DNA of 64,000 nucleotides from Blakeslea trispora (Eukaryota; Mucoromycota; Mucoromycetes; Mucorales; Choanephoraceae), in contig JAIWNE010000052.1 of assembly GCA_025331445.1 (NCBI GenBank), positions 124,001 through 188,000 on the forward strand. The letters run 5' to 3'. Of the stretch, positions 46,954-58,352 are shown in pieces (the stretch's first letter is position 1; the number at the start of each line of letters is the position of its first letter). Below the pieces are notes generated by a model. That model had not been told where the DNA came from. It searched no databases and worked only from the letters and a program-made list of their open reading frames with translations. The translations under genes were made by a program, and so were the position numbers.

Positions 46954-49266
46954 TTACGAGCTATCGGTTGATGTTGTGTTTGTTCCTAGATAGGTTGTAG
47001 TACTCTGCGGAGAACTCCATCTTAGACCAAAGTTTAACTGTAAAAAGAGGAAAAGATAAGTAAAAATTGAACAGTTTGACTCAAAATCGGTACTTACAAC
47101 TAAAGCTCCAACAAGCAATATACATAAGAAGACAGGACCAAAAACATCGTCAAAACGCAAATGTGGCTTATAGAGGATACGATAGGCACGCCATCTATTG
47201 AACCCGAACGAATAGAACACAAATATGAAAGCAATGCCAAAGAAAATTGCACCTACAATGTAGTTGATGCGATCACCAAAATTCATCAAAGTAAGAGCAG
47301 TAGTCAACAAAGTAGCAGCAAAGTTGAGCCAATGGATAAATGTGCGTTCATTAGCAAAAAGTGTTTTGGGCTCAACCATGGCACCATCATCTTTGTTTTT
47401 CTTTTTGTTCTTCTTTTTCTCAGCGTTTTCATCCTGTCGTCCTTCTTCAAGGTCAATATCCTGGCCAAAATGCTTTTCAAGATATTTCTCATCGTTGTTT
47501 TTGCTATTTGACCTCGAAGGATGGGAAGAGTTCTTGTCTTCCATTAATCGTTGTGTAGAAGAGTTTTCATGATGTGTGCCTGAATGCTTGACAGAGTCAA
47601 ATGTGTCTGCATTAGAAACAGGTCTATCATATAGCTTGAACATGGGTATCTCATATGTTTCGTGTTTTTGTGTCCACATAGGATCATCAAAGGGATTTCC
47701 ATTTGGCGTAGCAGCAGGTTGTGATGAGATATTACTCTTGGCCAAAGAGCCTTTTGAGTCTGGCATTCTCGTTGATCTTGTTGAGCCTGAGCGAACAATC
47801 GATGTCTTTCTTATATTACTTTGAGAGCGCTTCAGGTGGATAGTCTTTAACAATTGTAATTCCAAATACCCTGCTTGATACTCTGCATTAGCTGGTGACT
47901 TTCGCCCTTTGCACTGCAAAGAAACAGTTGGGTTTCCTTTGGGTTGCAAGCCATTGCGAATATCCAGCTCCAATTGACTCATCCACCAAGGCAATAGACA
48001 TAAAGAGGACTTGTAGAAAAGCGAAGTACCATGTAAATGATTGGAGAAATAAGGAACTTCGTAAACGAGACTGGAATTTAGCATCTCGGTAAGCCAAGGA
48101 GGTAATTCTTTGGAAGACGAAGGATCAAACTGAACTTTTAGTAAGTTGTAAGGGAATCTATGTGATTTAGCTTCTTTTGAATCAATGACGTTTGCAAAGT
48201 ATTCTTCGTTGTCTTTTGGGCCATGGTCCGCAGTACGCTCAAATGCTAGGCTTTCCTCTAAAGCAAGAGACACATTTGGGCAACCAGAAAGTTTAAATGC
48301 TGTATGTTGAGAGCGAGTACAGAAGACAGGAGAAAGCTGCTTGTTGACTATTGAGTTTTGTATGTTGTTAGCTGCATTGCTTTGTATGTCAATGGTCTCT
48401 TTAGGCGCGCCTTTTGCTTCTTGTTCAGCCGCGTAATAGCTCGGTGTGTAAGTACCATCCATAAAATCATTCAGCTTGCTTAATGGTATAGGTAAGCTCT
48501 CAGTCGATCGTGTGCTAGTTGCATGACGTATATGCCGCTCAACAATAATAGTGTTGCTCTTTTCTGAACCAAGGTAGCGGAACTGAATTGACTCTGCATC
48601 TGTATCACGTTCAAGCCATTGCTCAAAGACAGTAAATTCTGGATTGTCGAGATAGGTGGTTGTGACTTCAGCTTTGTATGCTTCTGGCACATGGAAAGCC
48701 AATGTAGCCTTTACCTCGTTCAAATTATCAGCATGAATCCAATAGTTGGCACTAATTGCTCCATGTATAGGCCTATCTGGATCTACATTGCAAATTTCGC
48801 GGAGACTTGATGCTCTCACGATAGTATGATCAAATCGTTGTATATCCAAAGAAGCTGATTGTGCGATATCGACTAAAGAAAGACTGTTGTAAGGAGCAAA
48901 ATCTCTGTGTACTCTAACCAACTTTTGCAAGACCAAAAAGTTATAACGTGCATATTTAGATAGATCAGTTAAATCCTTGAGAATGTCTGTCAGGTCATTA
49001 TTGATGGCTTTGTTATTGCTGGTTTCTGACAGTTTCTTTTGAGTCAAGATGCGCTCGCAATAGGCGATGCGAGATTCTATTTCTCTTTCTTTTCTGCTAA
49101 TAAATGCTTCGACTCGGTCTGCTTCTGAACGTATGAGAGTTTGAAAGTCGTTTTCGTCATTTTGATTCCATGTGTGATGTTTTTGCCGATCTTTAGCATC
49201 CATAATAATATCACTGTAAGCAATACATTCTGCCTTCCAGGGCTCGTACATGTTTTTGAAATTCAT
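46954..49266 (-). CDS. VTC-complex subunit (SPX-VTC-DUF202)
   Basis: Two exons, 49266-47098 and 47037-46954, give 750 residues. The 60-nt intron is in frame, so an unspliced reading is also open. The VTC complex makes and transports polyphosphate at the vacuole. An SPX-like helical domain covers about 1-150, with 'ARYNFLVLQKLVR' as the KSC helix. The VTC tunnel domain covers about 165-490 ('SANYWIHADNLNEVKA', 'TTYLDNPEF', 'IIVERH'). A C-terminal DUF202 region has three membrane spans ('TFIHWLNFAATLLTTAL' onward). Compared with polymerase Vtc4 as I know it, the RxR strand reads QFR, and the Lys of VERK is His. The SPX start lacks the usual MKFG. It is therefore probably a non-catalytic Vtc2/Vtc3-like accessory subunit. 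Confidence 0.88.
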   Translation of the reverse strand: MNFKNMYEPWKAECIAYSDIIMDAKDRQKHHTWNQNDENDFQTLIRSEADRVEAFISRKEREIESRIAYCERILTQKKLSETSNNKAINNDLTDILKDLTDLSKYARYNFLVLQKLVRVHRDFAPYNSLSLVDIAQSASLDIQRFDHTIVRASSLREICNVDPDRPIHGAISANYWIHADNLNEVKATLAFHVPEAYKAEVTTTYLDNPEFTVFEQWLERDTDAESIQFRYLGSEKSNTIIVERHIRHATSTRSTESLPIPLSKLNDFMDGTYTPSYYAAEQEAKGAPKETIDIQSNAANNIQNSIVNKQLSPVFCTRSQHTAFKLSGCPNVSLALEESLAFERTADHGPKDNEEYFANVIDSKEAKSHRFPYNLLKVQFDPSSSKELPPWLTEMLNSSLVYEVPYFSNHLHGTSLFYKSSLCLLPWWMSQLELDIRNGLQPKGNPTVSLQCKGRKSPANAEYQAGYLELQLLKTIHLKRSQSNIRKTSIVRSGSTRSTRMPDSKGSLAKSNISSQPAATPNGNPFDDPMWTQKHETYEIPMFKLYDRPVSNADTFDSVKHSGTHHENSSTQRLMEDKNSSHPSRSNSKNNDEKYLEKHFGQDIDLEEGRQDENAEKKKNKKKNKDDGAMVEPKTLFANERTFIHWLNFAATLLTTALTLMNFGDRINYIVGAIFFGIAFIFVFYSFGFNRWRAYRILYKPHLRFDDVFGPVFLCILLVGALVVSTDFESNCSIFTYLFLFLQLNFGLRWSSPQSTTTYLGTNTTSTDSS

Positions 49267-50121
49267 GACGAAGATATAATTAAAAGAAGAGGAAAGCCAA
49301 GAAAATTATTTTTAGGAATTGATAATAAACAAATAAATTTAAGGGCAGCTGAAGAAATGGTTTCAAACAAAACCAGGCACACTTTCACTACAGCTTACAC
49401 CATTTCCAAAAATAGACTTCACAAAAATAGAAAGACTTAAAAGCAACATCCAATAACTGCTGCTTTCCTTTTTGAGACTGTTCTTTACATACTGTGCTTG
49501 CTCATCAAAGAAGAGTTATCTCTGTTTTTGGCATATTGTTGGTAGAAACAATTCGTGAAAACCAGAAAGCCAATGGTGGCTTGATATTTGTGCAGATTTG
49601 AGCAACTCACTTTCTGATAACTCTTCAATTTGAAACATCCGTTGCAGTATTACTTCTAGTTACACATTTAGAGTAAACGCATAGTTGGCTTTGAGCCTTA
49701 CTTTTATAGAATCCAATTGAATTAGCTGCACAACAATGCGTTTGTGTGCCCGAAACAGGTTTGAACATGCCAATTTTCTTTTGCATGTCAAAATGGAAGG
49801 TGTACCAAAATGAATAAAAGAGGTACTGGCTTTTCGGAAAAAGCGATAATGTATTGCGAATCTCCAGATTAGGAATCCTCAACTATTATCCTTGTAGCAA
49901 TTAGACGTGTATTATAAACCCTCCTTCTCTCTCTCTGAGGTTTGGTAAAGCTACTAACCGTCTCAAAAAATACTCAATAGTCTTTATTGCATATATTCTT
50001 ATCAATGTATACACGTTATATAACAGCATGTCTAATGCTAAAGCAATGAAGACATAGTAAGCTGAAGAATTTTTCAGTTTACTTATACAGCGACTCTCAT
50101 TGATGTTTTTGTATAGAATTA
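49267..50121. other. intergenic, upstream of VTC gene
   Basis: It contains the VTC promoter (read leftward) and no supportable gene. A short CT run occurs at about 49922-49937. The right edge is the target-site TA of the MITE. Confidence 0.4.
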
Positions 50122-50398
50122 CAGTGGGTTGCCAAAAATGAAATAAAATTTTAATTTTCCTTCCCCACAAAGGTGAGACCAACTAGATATTAGTTGACGA
50201 TTAATTGAATTATGTGTATGTTTTTAAAGCAACAAAAAGTCTAAACGTAAATCGAGGCAATTTCTAATGAATATTTGAGCATTTTAAGACATTTAGTAAT
50301 AGTTTAATGGTGTTTGGTAGGTCAAAAACCAATGATGATGATAATTTGGATTTTGGAAGGAATCAAAAATGTTTATCTTATTTTTTGCAACCCCACTG
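50122..50398. mobile_element. 277-bp Tc1/mariner-type MITE
   Basis: It begins CAGTGGGTTGCCAAAAATG and ends TTTTTTGCAACCCCACTG, imperfect inverted repeats of about 30 bp. TA lies on each side (50120-50121 and 50399-50400). CAGT ends and TA duplication are typical of Tc1/mariner-type non-autonomous elements. The interior is AT-rich with no transposase. Its terminal sequence differs from that of the MITE at 10621, so the two belong to different families. Confidence 0.82.
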
Positions 50399-50622
50399 TA
50401 CAAAGCCATATTGTCAAATCAGTTATAAAGTATGCTGCCATTGTAATCATTTGTATCCCGTAGATCCACACATCTTGCAATTTTCATAACATTGCCTTTT
50501 TCTTCCTTTTTTAAGCTTCCTATATTTTACTGTTTATCTTAATATACATCATACTTATCCTCTTAACAATAGTTTTGGTTAATAGTAATTGCTCATTTTA
50601 TCATTATCATATCCATTTTAAG

Positions 50623-50773
50623 TGCGGATTCTCAAAAGTTTAATGTGCAATTGTTTGAAAACCCAATCGTGGATCATTTAGAGAATGTGAAAGCTAGTTT
50701 TTTGAGTGAAGATGGTCAAGGAAGCATTTATGATAAAGGTGGCACTGAAGCTATGGATATATTTGACGAATAA
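50623..50773 (+). pseudogene. orphan terminal exon, unknown gene
   Basis: An AG acceptor is followed by a 49-codon open frame beginning 'ADSQKFNVQLFENPIVD' and ending 'TEAMDIFDE' before TAA. Composition and codon use look coding, with a hydrophobic/acidic alternation that suggests a real C-terminal exon. No upstream exons could be joined; the region to the left is an AT-rich spacer and a MITE. It may be the remnant of a disrupted gene or a lineage-specific short gene. Confidence 0.4.
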
Positions 50774-50996
50774 CCAGATCTCTATACTTTGAAACAGCTG
50801 GGCAACTTAGATGTATGAGCTCTGATTGTTGGTTGTGCCTTCAACCATCCTTTTTGACTCCGACTCGAATTCCAATGGGTGTAATAAGCTCCAAGAGCCG
50901 CGATCATTGTTTAAGAAAAGAAAAAAGCCACTGCATCAATGCCGTAGTTAAATTTTACTTTCCCTTTCTTTTCCATTTTCTAAAGAAAGCTGCACC

Positions 50997-53159
50997 ATGG
51001 CTAGCCCCACTACAGAACCCTTAAAGCACATCGACGAACTCTTTGGTATACAGCTATCAGATAGCTAGGAAGCAAGTACTCAACTGCGTCGTTTCTTTTG
51101 TTGCTTCTTTAGAAAAATACCTTCAGAACAAGGCAAATTCACCTGCTCTCTTTGATCCTTCTTCAAGCTTTCTAGAGATCTTGAAGGAATGCCAACATCA
51201 GGTATGAGTAGAGCATGTCTTTAGAGAATATGGTATTTTTTGCTGACATGTAAGGATAGATTGTTTCTTTAAATGACATCTCTGTACAACAAGTACCTAA
51301 AAACACGCTTGTACGTTTCCGTTGTATGATTCAGGATACTGGTTTGGGTCAAGAAATGTTTGTTTCCGCATATGAAAAATTGGACAAAAACGGTGACTTG
51401 AAATTGCATTGCTATCGCTATACAGACGATCCACTTGAAGGAGAGGTAAAACCTTTAAAGACGAAAGAAGATAAATATAAAGATGAAACACTGATCTACA
51501 GACAACGTAGGTTGATGAAGAGCAAGTCATGCGTAATGAACACCTTAGTGAGCGAACAATTGTCTATTGTGTCTCACCTCCAGGCGAAAATAAATGGGCC
51601 AGAGAGGCCTACAATGGTTTAGGTAAATTAAGAGAAAAGTGCATGAAAATGGTTGTGAGTTGTTAAGCATCCTTTGCTTCTCCCTTCCTTCAACTTATAG
51701 ACTCATTAAGTGGCCAAGTGAATCGACTCGATATCAAAGAAGGAACTGAAGCTGCAATGAAGAAATATCCCTTGCCTGGTGCTACACATCAATCTGCCGT
51801 AGTCAAATTCTATAACGATCAAGCAGAAACAATTAGGGTTGGCCAGTTGATTGAGGTGATTGGCATTCGAGGATCAGACGTGCAATCACAGCAAAACGAA
51901 ATGGAGTTTGACTCTGTGTTGGATAATTTTGCTGGTTCACCTGTTGTGCATGCTATTGCCTTCAACAATCTCGATGGTGTGAATAGCAGCCCCCTTAAAG
52001 GCTCTATGGAACTCAGTAAGATTCATCAAGTTCGTGCACAATTGATTGATTACCTTGCATCTGTACTTGGAGGTGATAAGCTTGTTGCTGAATTCATCTT
52101 ATTTCAATTGATATCTCGAGTGTAAGCGTCACTAGCTTATAAGTCGAAGACTGTATGTTGATCTAGTTTGGAATAGGACTGTCAAGAACAGAGGTTTAAA
52201 AATTGGAAACTTCACACTGAATGTGAGTGGATTCCCTTCTTATCAAACAACAGAAGAAGAGAAGAAGGCCCATTTTCTCAAATTGAACAACCCTTCATCA
52301 AAGTCGTTAGCAGATTTACTAGAGAGTTTGATGGTACATACTGTTAACTTGCCATTGACCATTGATGGTTTAAACAAGAGCAAGTTTGCACCCAAAAGTG
52401 TAAATGAAAACCTTGAGGCAGGTGTACTTCAATTGGTTGATGGCACCGTTCTGTTGGTAGATGAAACAGTATTGGATGAAGGGCAGCTTGTAGACTCGGG
52501 CGTTCGCAACTTTCAAGCTCTTCAAAACCTTATCCAACATCAAACTTTAACCTATGAATTTCCTTATAGTCAATATGACTTTGATACTGATATCAGCATT
52601 TTATCTCTGTCTTCATCCAAATCCATGTTCCCTGTAAGTAGTGAAAAGGGTGTTGATTTTTTAGGCAAAAAGTATTTATTTTGTGTTCAATAGAGCCACT
52701 GTTCTATTTCACTTTTACCTACCAATCAACTAGATAAGATAGACACGGTGATCCCTTCCGAGGACATTTTAGATCTCTTTAGACAATATGTTCATCATGC
52801 TAAATTCAGCACATATGATATCTCTGATGAAGTCTCTGAAGTAAGCAAATATACTGAACTTTAAAATGAAGGACAACTTGACTCAGTTAACATGTCTGCT
52901 TAGTATATTCAAACATCTTTTGTAAATGAGCGCAAGGCAGCTACTGAAAGTAGTACTCAACTTCCTACCCAAGAAGAGCTTATGCTTCGTATGAACTTGG
53001 CTAGGTAAGTGAAAAGCGAACTATGTTTATCCTTTTATCTTTCTAACATCCTTATAAAGATTGGCTGCTGCTTCTTTTGGCGAAACTTCTCTTAGTCAAC
53101 AAAGATATGAATACGTTGTTCAGCTTGACAAGAACCGAAGAGAAAGAGCAAACAAATAA
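50997..53159 (+). CDS. mcb1: MCM-binding protein (MCMBP/Mcb1)
   Basis: Nine exons (50997-51045, 51113-51201, 51260-51445, 51511-51622, 51701-52121, 52177-52633, 52694-52840, 52904-53004, 53060-53159) give 553 residues. MCMBP binds Mcm3-7 complexes, helps assemble and protect nascent MCM subunits and aids their unloading. Family signatures are 'NTLVRFRCMIQDTGLGQEMF' near residue 60, 'TIVYCVSPPGENKWAREAY' (matching CVPVPGE.TWVKE in animals), 'VKFYNDQAETIRVGQLIEVI', and 'HQVRAQLIDYLASVLGGDKL'. The C-terminal part ends in the usual basic helix. The ATG chosen is the first before 'PLKHIDELFG'. All introns are GT-AG and in phase. The same window also carries MCM4. Confidence 0.92.
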
Positions 53160-53296
53160 ACTTGGAGGATAAAAGAAAAAGAGTGAATATTGCTTTATAT
53201 GTAATTTTTTTTATTGTTATTGTTATTATTAAGATTATTATTTTGCTTGAGATATGCAATGTATAGAGAAAATGAAGTTTACATGTATGCGAATTG

Positions 53297-54996
53297 TTAA
53301 AATGCCTTCTTGCTTAATTGCAAGGATAAGTTGGATGCAACGTCTAAAGTCTTCAAGACCTCTAAAGTGCCCTTGAAGAAACCAGTATCATGGTAGTAAA
53401 CATTATACTTTTGACAAATGGACTTGACCATTGGCTTCACCTTGGGGAGATTGTGGCGAGGCATGTTGGGGAACACATGGTGTTCAATTTGGTAGTTCAA
53501 TCCACCAAAGAACCAATCACCTAGAGGAGAAAGTGTCACATCGCGACCTGTCACGACTTGGATTTCGAAAAACTCCATGGATTCAGCCTTTTCTTCAGTG
53601 ATAACAGGCATACCGTTGTGGTTCAAAGCGAATACAAGAGCCAAGGTATAACCAGTAGTAGCTTGACTGATCAAGAAAAAGAGGACCATGTTGTAGATAC
53701 TACTGTTCCAAGCGATAGTACAAGCAGTAAACAAGATCCAGTGAGAGATCAAGCAAAGACGCTCAAAGAAGTTTGTTTTAGCAGATTTGTTAAGGGCGCC
53801 TTCATTGAAGGAGTAGATAAGAGACTGTAAGGCCCAAGAAAAACGAGCGAAACCAAGGACGAAAAAGTAGTAACGTGTTTGATAAGGCAAAACACTTTCA
53901 GCAAGGAAACGAGACATCATTGTAGGTTCAGAAGTCAAAGAACCATAGTAGGCAGCAGAAGCGTATTCATCCCATAACAAAACAGGTGCAGTATCGATAT
54001 CAGGGTCTTGACCATGAACATTAGTACTAGCATGATGTGTGTTGTGCTTGTTCTTCCACCTTTTTTTTTAAGAAAATAAAAAAAAAAAATAAGCTTCACG
54101 TATTACAAGAAAGAATGTGATGATTGCCTCATTTTTTTTCCTTTAAAAAAAAAGGGATCGCATCGATATAACCCCCCCCTCCATTTCCTTTGTAATAATC
54201 CTTACCATGATAAAGAGAAACCTTGACAGAAATTGCCCAAAAAGATGATTGCTAAATCATTCAAAGAGCGATCTTCAAAACATTGATGGTGACCAAAGTC
54301 ATGAGCTAACCAACCACATTGTTGCCAGAAAATACCAATGATAAAGGCTGAGACAACAACAGCCAAAGTAGAGGTGCGTCCATAAGCGTACAAGAGTGCA
54401 AGACCAGCAGCACATAGGCCAAGTGTAGAGATAACTTTGTAGGCATAAAAGAGCTTGCTTGAATCGAAATAACCTTCACTCTTGAGCTTATCACGAAGTT
54501 GGCGCATTTCAGTGGCAAAGTTGGCACTATTCTCACTTTGTTCGTCTCTATCGATAGGCTCTTCCAAATCACCAGCATAATAGTTGCCAAGTATTTCATA
54601 TGCCGAGTCAGGATGCATGGCATGAAAAACATCTAATATAAGCACAGTAAGTAGATTGTTCGGAGAGGAAAGAATAAGGCTTGAAAGCTTTACCAGAAGC
54701 ATCTTTTCCGACATGAGTCAAAAGAACAGCTTGACCACCAGGATGGTCTTCAACAAAATCAGTCACATCGTAAAGCTTGTTGTCGATCACAATGTACTTC
54801 TTTGCACCTTCGACACCATCCTTTACAGCTTGGTTGATATCCTCAAACTGCTTTCTAGTGAAAACTTGGGGCTCTAATTTGATTGGGTGTTACAAGTCGT
54901 TTAGATTTAAAATTGCCAAATATTGGGGAAATATTAAATGAAAGCCAAAAATAAAAATAAGGCTAATTTTTTTAATTCGTTACCTTGACTACTCAT
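53297..54996 (-). CDS. cytochrome b5-fused front-end (Delta6-type) fatty acid desaturase
   Basis: Four exons (54996-54984, 54873-54694, 54632-54206, 54059-53297) give 460 residues, the usual length of fungal Delta6 desaturases. The N-terminal cytochrome b5 domain has the haem motif HPGG at 48-51. Three His boxes follow: HDFGHH at 175-180, HNTHH at 212-216 and QIEHH at 397-401. Gln in place of the first His of the third box marks front-end desaturases. Four or more hydrophobic spans place it in the endoplasmic reticulum. In Mucoromycota such enzymes turn linoleate into gamma-linolenate; Delta5 or Delta8 specificity cannot be excluded by eye. Exon 1 encodes only four residues plus one base. Intron 3 (54060-54205) is long and contains A- and C-runs. 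Confidence 0.93.
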
Positions 54997-55696
54997 GTTT
55001 CCTCTTGGCTACTGTAACGATTGAAATAAGAAAAGTCCAATTCTTTTCTTTAATAAAAAAAAAAAAAAGGAGGGAGAAAAAGAGAGGGGAGAAAAAAGAA
55101 ATAAATAAGATCGTATTTACCTTAATTTAAGCAAAAAAAAAAAAACTTTTTTCGGAGTTTACAAGTCAGGCACATTGTTGGTCGTATTGATTGGATCAAA
55201 AAGTAAAATTTTAGTCTATGTCAATCCAATCATTTATCTACGTCTATTAAGGCTTGTACGGCATAATACGTTTAAACGAAAATTTCATGTACAAATAAAT
55301 ATTCATTCTCGGGTGGTGCATAAGTTCCTTTTTGGTTCCGAGATAAGAATCCAGAAAAAGAAAGGCTTCTTCTTGAAATGAAATACGGAGTTTGAGAGGG
55401 AGAAGGAAACACAAATAAATTGAAATCAAGGAAACACGCCATAATCAAGAAAGCATAACAAGATCAAGCCGATTCTGCTTTGTCTGTAATAATCATAAGC
55501 AGAATGTGATAAACATTTTCTTGTCTGCCTTTCTGTCAAATTTCTGAGAGCACACATACATACACTGGCCAAAAGGCGTTCCAGTTATCTTATTGCTCTT
55601 TACTTTCTTTCCATCCCAAAAAGAAGAGGCCAGCTAGCTAGACATTGATAAAAAGAAGCTAGCAAGGCAAAAAAAACAACCTGTTTGGTGACTATC
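54997..55696. other. desaturase promoter region and spacer
   Basis: Read leftward, this is the desaturase upstream region, with long A runs (55053-55066, 55135-55144) and no supportable gene. A small inverted repeat around GCTAGC occurs at about 55632-55662. Confidence 0.4.
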
Positions 55697-56201
55697 AGAT
55701 CAGTTATCCAAATGATAAAGCAGTTGCGTGACAGGCTAAAACTGCGCTGAATGTACGAGCTTCTTTGGCTGAAAGCGTTTGCATCACCTGTTTTGGCTCA
55801 CTTTATTTTATTCCAAAACTGATTCAAAAAGGAAAATAAAGCTAATTTATGTCCCTTTGATGACAAGTAAGGTCAAAACATTGCATTTTTTATGATGGCT
55901 TCTTTGAAATTTAGATATGCTGGAAATAACATACAAAGGGTTTTTTCGATTTAAAAGGTGGTACATTGCAACTTGTCTTTGCAGGACATGCGCTAAAGCA
56001 TTATGAAATCAGTACACTAAACTTGCCACGACACAAATAGTTCTGAATAATTATCACGAAGAGTAATGGTAAAGTGACTGTGCATAAATGTATTTGTGAA
56101 AACAAAGTCGTGTGATTTTGACGCATGTGATATTAGAATGCTTGCAACTAGTACAGCTTTAGCCTGTCATGTAACTGCCTTATCATTCGGATAACTGATC
56201 T
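55697..56201. mobile_element. 505-bp element with 48-bp terminal inverted repeats
   Basis: The left arm 55697-55744 (AGATCAGTTATCCAAATGAT ...) and right arm 56154-56201 (... ATCATTCGGATAACTGATCT) match as reverse complements at about 43 of 48 positions. The flanks diverge at once on both sides. The interior (about 410 bp) has no transposase. No clear target duplication is visible, so the superfamily is unknown. It is a non-autonomous transposon by structure. Confidence 0.78.
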
Positions 56202-58352
56202 AAAAGCCATTAAACAGGTTTTCTTTTCTTGTTGACCTGTTACTCTTTCACCATAGAAAATAAAAGAGAAGGCTTGTAAAAAGATAAATTTCAAAACTAG
56301 ATTTTGACCAGCTTATGTCGTATATTCTTTCCAAGTGAGTTTGAACCAAAGTGTAAGTAATACCATGCGATGCTTACAGAGACTGAAAGGAAAGCAAAAT
56401 TATATTTGCTACAGCTCTCAATTCTAAACTCAAAGAAAGAGCAAAAAGCAGCGTTTAAGCAAGAAACTGTATTAATGAAACCGATTGTCTTATTGTGAGA
56501 AAAGTAGAGTATTGCTGCTAATACAACTTGATAAGAAAGAGGGGGCATAATCGCTGTTTTGGACTCAAATGAAGCCATAAAGATAAAATATGCTAGAATT
56601 TGTATATGGCAAAATATAATCTAATTCGGTTTGAGTTCAGAGAGTACACCACTCGTTTTGTCGAACATTCTGAAAAATCTCAAACCTAGGTTATTCTATC
56701 TAACAGTATAGAAAGAGAATCACATATATACGATTCATCATGAATGGTATATATGAATGCTTATGAATATACGAGTTTTGCCTTGCAAAAAAAAAAAGAG
56801 TCAACCAAGTATGCATTTTCTTCGACTTCCAAATCTGATGACTAATCTTCAAAAAGCAAATGCTGCTAACTGTATTATGAAACAATAAGACTGCAAGAGA
56901 AGACAAGACCATGTTTGAGCATTATGTATAACTTGTACTGTAATAAGGTGATGCAAGCATACAGAAAAAGAAAGTAGATAGCAAGCAACTTCATTGAACC
57001 TCTTTGATGTTGATTTATTTCTTGTCCTTTCAATTATGAGTGATTGTCTAAAGAAAAATGTACTTTCGCATCCTATGAATATATGTTTTGATATGGTAAC
57101 ATAATGCTCGCCTTTCTAAGCCAAACATAATTAAAGATAAAGATGACTTAAAAGTAAAGCAGATTGGTCTGAGGAAAGTTTGAAACAAATATCTATCACG
57201 TACAAGGGTATAAAAGCATTTTGATATGTGTCTTTTGTTAGTCGTAAAGCAACTGAAAACACTCAGGAGCAAAATCTAAAGCGGGAAATTGTGATTATTG
57301 CTTTATTCAAAAAGGTCTAGTTTTTTATAACATAAGTACAAAAGATTATGTTCAACTGGACAAGAAAAATAAGAGGAGGTAGGAGCGCGTGTGTGCGATA
57401 TTTCTAAAATATGTCACGTTGGATTATGGATCGTACCTACGACAATAGTCGCTGCCTCTACTTCGACCCCAGATGTGGTATTTTTCTTCATTGCTAGTCA
57501 TATCTGAACCATTCTAGCATTTGTAGAGGCCTAAGTGTTAGACTTGAAATAGCATCTTTCGAGCATATCGCTTCTCAGACTTCAGTTTGACTGTGTTTTC
57601 ACATCCAAGATCTATACACTTGCGATCATTGCCTTGGCGACTGCTGCTGGTTTAAAACTGTGTACTCTAAAAAGTCTCTGTATTTACTTCAACTTCCTTG
57701 AGTCCTTCTCTTAGTTGAGAAGCAATTGTCTTCTCACTTGCTCATCGTAAAGAATACAAGTTGTTGAGACATGCCCAAATTAAGGTAGATTGAATCCTAT
57801 CTATCTTTTTTTTTTGGGGCTGTCATTGGCTTTGATTCAATTTACTTACTTTTTTTTTGTATATAAGATACCCTGATTATTGTACATTTTTACGTTACAT
57901 CGTATCCACTAAGAAGATCTAGCTTTGTTGGTATTTGTCTAATCTCAATTTACTTACTGTTTAATTCTATTTTTTTGGTCAGTCTAGACTTCAAGTCAAT
58001 AAGCTATAAAGCATATCGACACTCACCTTAAGAAAATCTAAGAGAGAGTAAGCAAAAAGCCGAAAAGAAGTCAATATTTGTACAACAGGTTTTATAGGAG
58101 CTTTTCTTATCTACTAACATACCTTAGGGTCCCTTTTTTCTTATAAAAACTAAGGAGAAGACCTGCCGAGGAGGGAGGTTCTTGTATCATCTATGCAAGT
58201 ACAGCTTTGTTTGGCATCATCACCTTTTCAGCAAAATCAAACTGATGAGAAAAACCAAGATAAAAAAAAAAGCTGATATAGCTTTAGAGATAGCATTTTT
58301 TTCTCTTCTTTTCTCTTTTTTGACTCTTGTATCTCTTTATCTTAATCAGAGA
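56202..58352. other. long spacer without recognised genes
   Basis: More than 2 kb with no supportable gene. Short minus-strand frames at about 56.3, 56.7 and 57.1 kb lack splice support and family similarity. The last few hundred bases are the leader and promoter of the UCH-like gene. Confidence 0.4.
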
